Positions 5,773 through 8,212 of a DNA stretch of 8,212 nt are shown one piece after another (position 1 is the first letter of the stretch; each line of letters begins with the position of its first letter). The notes below the pieces were generated by a model. That model saw only the letters and a list, made by a program, of their open reading frames with translations, searched no databases and was not told where the DNA came from. A program made the position numbers and the translations under genes. Origin of the DNA: CAKZSU01 sp044223895 (GTDB lineage: Bacteria; Patescibacteriota; Microgenomatia; UBA10105; UBA927); assembly GCA_044223895.1 (NCBI GenBank), contig JBGALL010000071.1:1-8212 (forward strand), read 5' to 3'.

Positions 5773-8115
5773 TTATCTTGGTACTCCTTTTATTTTCCAC
5801 CAGATTGCATAAATCAGCAAGGAAGCCAAACTAAGTAAACTTATTTTCCAACCAAGGCGAAATGAAAAAGGCTGATATAGAAAGACAATAGAATGACTTC
5901 CCTGGGGAATATGCACTGAACGAAAGGTATAGTCTGCTTGGTATATTTGCGTGGGAACAGAATCAAGATAAGCATCCCATCCTTGCATGTAGGTATCTGT
6001 TAAAACAAGCCATTGTGGTGAGGTAGTAATGGTATCAATTTTTATTTGATTTGGGGTATAGATGGTTATTTCAGCTGAACCAGATGCTTGTTCATCAACT
6101 GACTGAAAATCTCCTCCAATGTTGTTCAGTAATACCGTTTGTCGAGGGTTAAAGTTTGTTGAAAAAAACCGTTCTGCAAAATGTTGTTCATCTATTGGTT
6201 CGGCTTTAGGTACTAAAAAAGCTCTCGGATATACATCTGTATTCTCATGAATGAAAAAATTATTCTCAGAATTAATCACTGGGTAAGTATCTGGAGGAAA
6301 TGTATTTTGTGTGGTTCCATTTTCTTTGGTATTTAAAATATACCTCACTCCTAAAAGATCAATTAGTTTTTTTCGATAGATATTTGAATCAAATGCTTTG
6401 TCTCCAAACCCAGGAGCAACACGTGCATCAGATCGTATTGAACGGTCGAAGTTTTGAGGAATTACTCCCTCCGTGCTACTGGCGATAAGTCCTCCATAAT
6501 ATCTTGGATACAGAGGATCGTAACCATTCGCATCATAGAGACCTAGCTGAGTTGCAAAATTTGATTCTATTTCTGCTGCTCCATATCCATAAAATCGATA
6601 CAAAGAATCTTCAGTTTGTAGAGTTTTTACTATCGATGTTTCAGGGTACACTAAATCGGCAGGAACAAATGGATTAAATTTTTGAAATCCATACAGCAGC
6701 TCAACAACAGTTATCAAACAAAAAGCGTGAACAATAATCGCTTGTTTCGAAATAAAATGAGAAAGGCCAAATAACCCAAAAAGAACACCATAAATTCCTG
6801 AAGCCATAATCAACATTGTTTTATTAACAAGAAGTGCATGGGTCAGATAGGAAATCCAAATTACACTGATTAGAATGGTAAAAATGATTACCGCTGTACG
6901 CATATTTATTTTTTTCTCTATCCACAAATCGATACCAAAAGCCGCTAAAACCGCCCCGCAAAATGAGATGATGAATATAAAATTTCCAGGACCACTTTGA
7001 GAAATAAAAGGAATAGAAGCATGATAAAGAATCTTGGTGAGTGGATTATTGGTTATAAGTAGCAATAGACTACCCATGATCCCTGTAAAAAATATAACCT
7101 GAGAAGATTTTTTCTTTGACAATACTGCTACAGTCGAAAAGAAAAAGACAATAGATCCAAAAAATAGAGCTTTCCCAGGATATGAATCTGCCAAGAGATA
7201 ATTGCCAGTTGCGGGATTCCCAAATAGATCACTGTTAACAAAAGTAAATAATTGTTGTGGTTGGATTAATAATCTTCCTACCATGTCTGTATATTCATGG
7301 TTCCCACGGGCAGATTGAGTGAGTAGTTCTAAAGTTGGAAAAAGTTGGACCGCAGAAATTCCTAAAGCGACACAAGTGAGGAAAATAACTTTAGCTATAG
7401 TTTTTTTATCTCGAATGATCACAAACGTGTAGAGTAATTCAAACAAAATTATGGTACCAAATATTTGTAAATGTCCCGCAAGGGCTGCTGCAACAATACA
7501 GAAAATCAAACTGAGAGAATGGGTAATTTTTTTTGAAAAGTATATGTTTTCTATTGATAACAAAATAAATGGCAGCCAAAGGATAACATGACCAATAGTG
7601 TTGTATTCCAAAAATACTGTTGAGTAGGAACAAAATCCATATGATATGGCACCCAAAAGTGAGGCTTCTGTAGATCTCCCAAGTCTTGTTAGATATAAGA
7701 ACATGCCTATAGATGCCAACATAGGCTGGAGAATAACTAGCGTTGTCCAAGCGAGTGGCTGAGATAGAACAAAATACAATATAGTCAATGGATAAAATAC
7801 TTGTGATTGAAGATTTGCTAGGAGAGGTTGTCCTGAGAAGTTATGGGGATTCCATAACGGTATACTGCCTGTTTTTAGTTGCTGATTTACAAATGTTCTC
7901 CAAGGATATATCTGACGAATAGTATCAAAATATTGTTTTTTACTAGGGAAGCTTCCCGGTGTATATCCTAAGAAAGAATAATTTTTCCATGGCTGATATT
8001 CCGAAATTAACAAGTCACCTGGAAAAGGCAGTAGACCATGTAAAAAAGTTTTATAAAAAAATAAAATAGTAATGCAAACAAGAACTAGTATGGGAAATAT
8101 TTTCTTTATAGCCAT
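5773..8115 (-). CDS. YfhO family membrane glycosyltransferase
   Basis: The 780-residue protein, near the family's usual 800-900, has an N-terminal helix (about 5-25), many later helices (about 13-15 in total) and a soluble beta-rich region before the last helix. YfhO (PF09586) signatures are clear: PFPGDLL with D34 in the first loop, D64 followed by QIYPWR (68-73), and IPLWNPHNFSGQPLLAN then QSQVFYPL (85-110). Near residue 640 is YPRAFLVP, and the terminal module has GWDAYLD (712-718), YQADYTFRSVHIPQGSHS and a Y-P-F-S-F-R-L-G exit into the last helix. Bacillus subtilis YfhO is a GT-C enzyme needed for glycosylation of lipoteichoic acid from a lipid-linked sugar; whether this protein has a similar acceptor is unknown. 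Its ATG lies inside the end of the preceding gene (10-base overlap) with no recognisable Shine-Dalgarno sequence, so reinitiation is likely. It ends with TAA two bases before the next start, confirming close coupling with GT39 paralogue A. Confidence 0.93.
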   Translation of the reverse strand: MAIKKIFPILVLVCITILFFYKTFLHGLLPFPGDLLISEYQPWKNYSFLGYTPGSFPSKKQYFDTIRQIYPWRTFVNQQLKTGSIPLWNPHNFSGQPLLANLQSQVFYPLTILYFVLSQPLAWTTLVILQPMLASIGMFLYLTRLGRSTEASLLGAISYGFCSYSTVFLEYNTIGHVILWLPFILLSIENIYFSKKITHSLSLIFCIVAAALAGHLQIFGTIILFELLYTFVIIRDKKTIAKVIFLTCVALGISAVQLFPTLELLTQSARGNHEYTDMVGRLLIQPQQLFTFVNSDLFGNPATGNYLLADSYPGKALFFGSIVFFFSTVAVLSKKKSSQVIFFTGIMGSLLLLITNNPLTKILYHASIPFISQSGPGNFIFIISFCGAVLAAFGIDLWIEKKINMRTAVIIFTILISVIWISYLTHALLVNKTMLIMASGIYGVLFGLFGLSHFISKQAIIVHAFCLITVVELLYGFQKFNPFVPADLVYPETSIVKTLQTEDSLYRFYGYGAAEIESNFATQLGLYDANGYDPLYPRYYGGLIASSTEGVIPQNFDRSIRSDARVAPGFGDKAFDSNIYRKKLIDLLGVRYILNTKENGTTQNTFPPDTYPVINSENNFFIHENTDVYPRAFLVPKAEPIDEQHFAERFFSTNFNPRQTVLLNNIGGDFQSVDEQASGSAEITIYTPNQIKIDTITTSPQWLVLTDTYMQGWDAYLDSVPTQIYQADYTFRSVHIPQGSHSIVFLYQPFSFRLGWKISLLSLASLLIYAIWWKIKGVPR
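5784..5790 (-). promoter_or_regulatory. Ribosome binding site for GT39 paralogue A (decides its start)
   Basis: AAAGGAG on the minus strand lies 13 bases before the ATG at 5770, inside the last codons of the YfhO gene. The spacing is slightly long, but the motif falls inside the extension that a GTG start at 5800 would create. This argues for the ATG as the true start. Confidence 0.65.
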
Positions 8116-8212
8116 TTTTTAGTAATGAATGTTAGGAATCCAAGAAAAAATACTCCTAGTATAGATATGCCATCACTGATTAGCCTGATAGGAGTTTCTT
8201 CAAATTTGATTT
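8106..8212 (-). CDS. C-terminal fragment of a PTPS-related/YfhO-like membrane protein (5' end outside window)
   Basis: On the minus strand an open frame enters from the right edge (first whole codon 8208-8210) and ends at TAA 8106-8108, giving 34 residues. They read IKFEETPIRLISDGISILGV followed by a hydrophobic stretch and the tail TKKWL: a beta-strand, one transmembrane helix and a basic end. This lines up without gaps with the C-terminus of the PTPS-related protein at 2476-4122 (AFEETKLRIIADWITVGSLL), so it is most likely a second copy of that family, or another protein with the same terminal module. The gene overlaps the YfhO start by ten bases, so it belongs to the same transcription unit. 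The fragment is short; being coding is well supported by the homology and spacing, the exact family less so. Confidence 0.78.
   Translation of the reverse strand, partial: IKFEETPIRLISDGISILGVFFLGFLTFITKKWL

Noticed and set aside
6300..6488. 62-codon plus-strand open frame
   Set aside because: It is antisense inside the conserved soluble region of YfhO and has no domain or supported start.
7439..7750. 103-codon minus-strand open frame
   Set aside because: It is an alternative frame inside the YfhO membrane region, whose own frame has clear family signatures.

Overview
This is an AT-rich stretch of bacterial DNA that is almost entirely coding. It is dominated by very large, multi-pass membrane glycosyltransferase-like proteins. 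The combination of GT39/PMT-type proteins with a short N-terminal helix and a Q/R-D-E loop motif, a 'PTPS-related' membrane protein, a YfhO protein and a histidine-poor small cupin, packed with overlapping ends, is what I would expect from a Candidate Phyla Radiation (Patescibacteria, Microgenomates-like) genome. That assignment is inference from protein character only, because no rRNA or marker gene is present. The standard genetic code fits: TAA, TAG and TGA all end genes here.

Layout, left to right. Bases 2-355 (+) are the C-terminal end of a family 2 glycosyltransferase that enters from the left. Its TAG stop lies in a CTAG palindrome (352-355) that also supplies the stop of the converging gene, so there is no intergenic space. 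Everything else is on the minus strand and reads right to left as one apparent transcription unit: the C-terminal tail of a membrane protein resembling the PTPS-related family (8106-8212, entering from the right), YfhO (5773-8115), GT39 protein A (4094-5770), a PTPS-related membrane protein (2476-4122), GT39 protein B (767-2479) and a small cupin-like protein (352-765, or to 840 if an upstream start is used). Successive genes overlap by 10, 29 and 4 bases or are separated by 1-2 bases, which implies co-transcription and translational coupling. The promoter must lie beyond the right edge, and no terminator is visible.

How the genes may work together: GT39 and YfhO proteins are GT-C-fold membrane enzymes that use polyprenyl-phosphate-linked sugars on the outer face of the cytoplasmic membrane. 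GT2 enzymes work on the cytoplasmic side, building glycans or charging the lipid carrier. The locus is therefore best read as a surface-glycan or glycoprotein decoration cluster. The acceptor, the sugars and the role of the cupin cannot be told from the sequence. The two GT39 proteins are full-length paralogues, and the PTPS-related protein and the truncated right-edge gene have matching C-termini, so the cluster seems to have grown partly by duplication.

There is no stretch over 300 bases without a gene. I found no RNA genes, mobile elements, CRISPR arrays or tRNAs.
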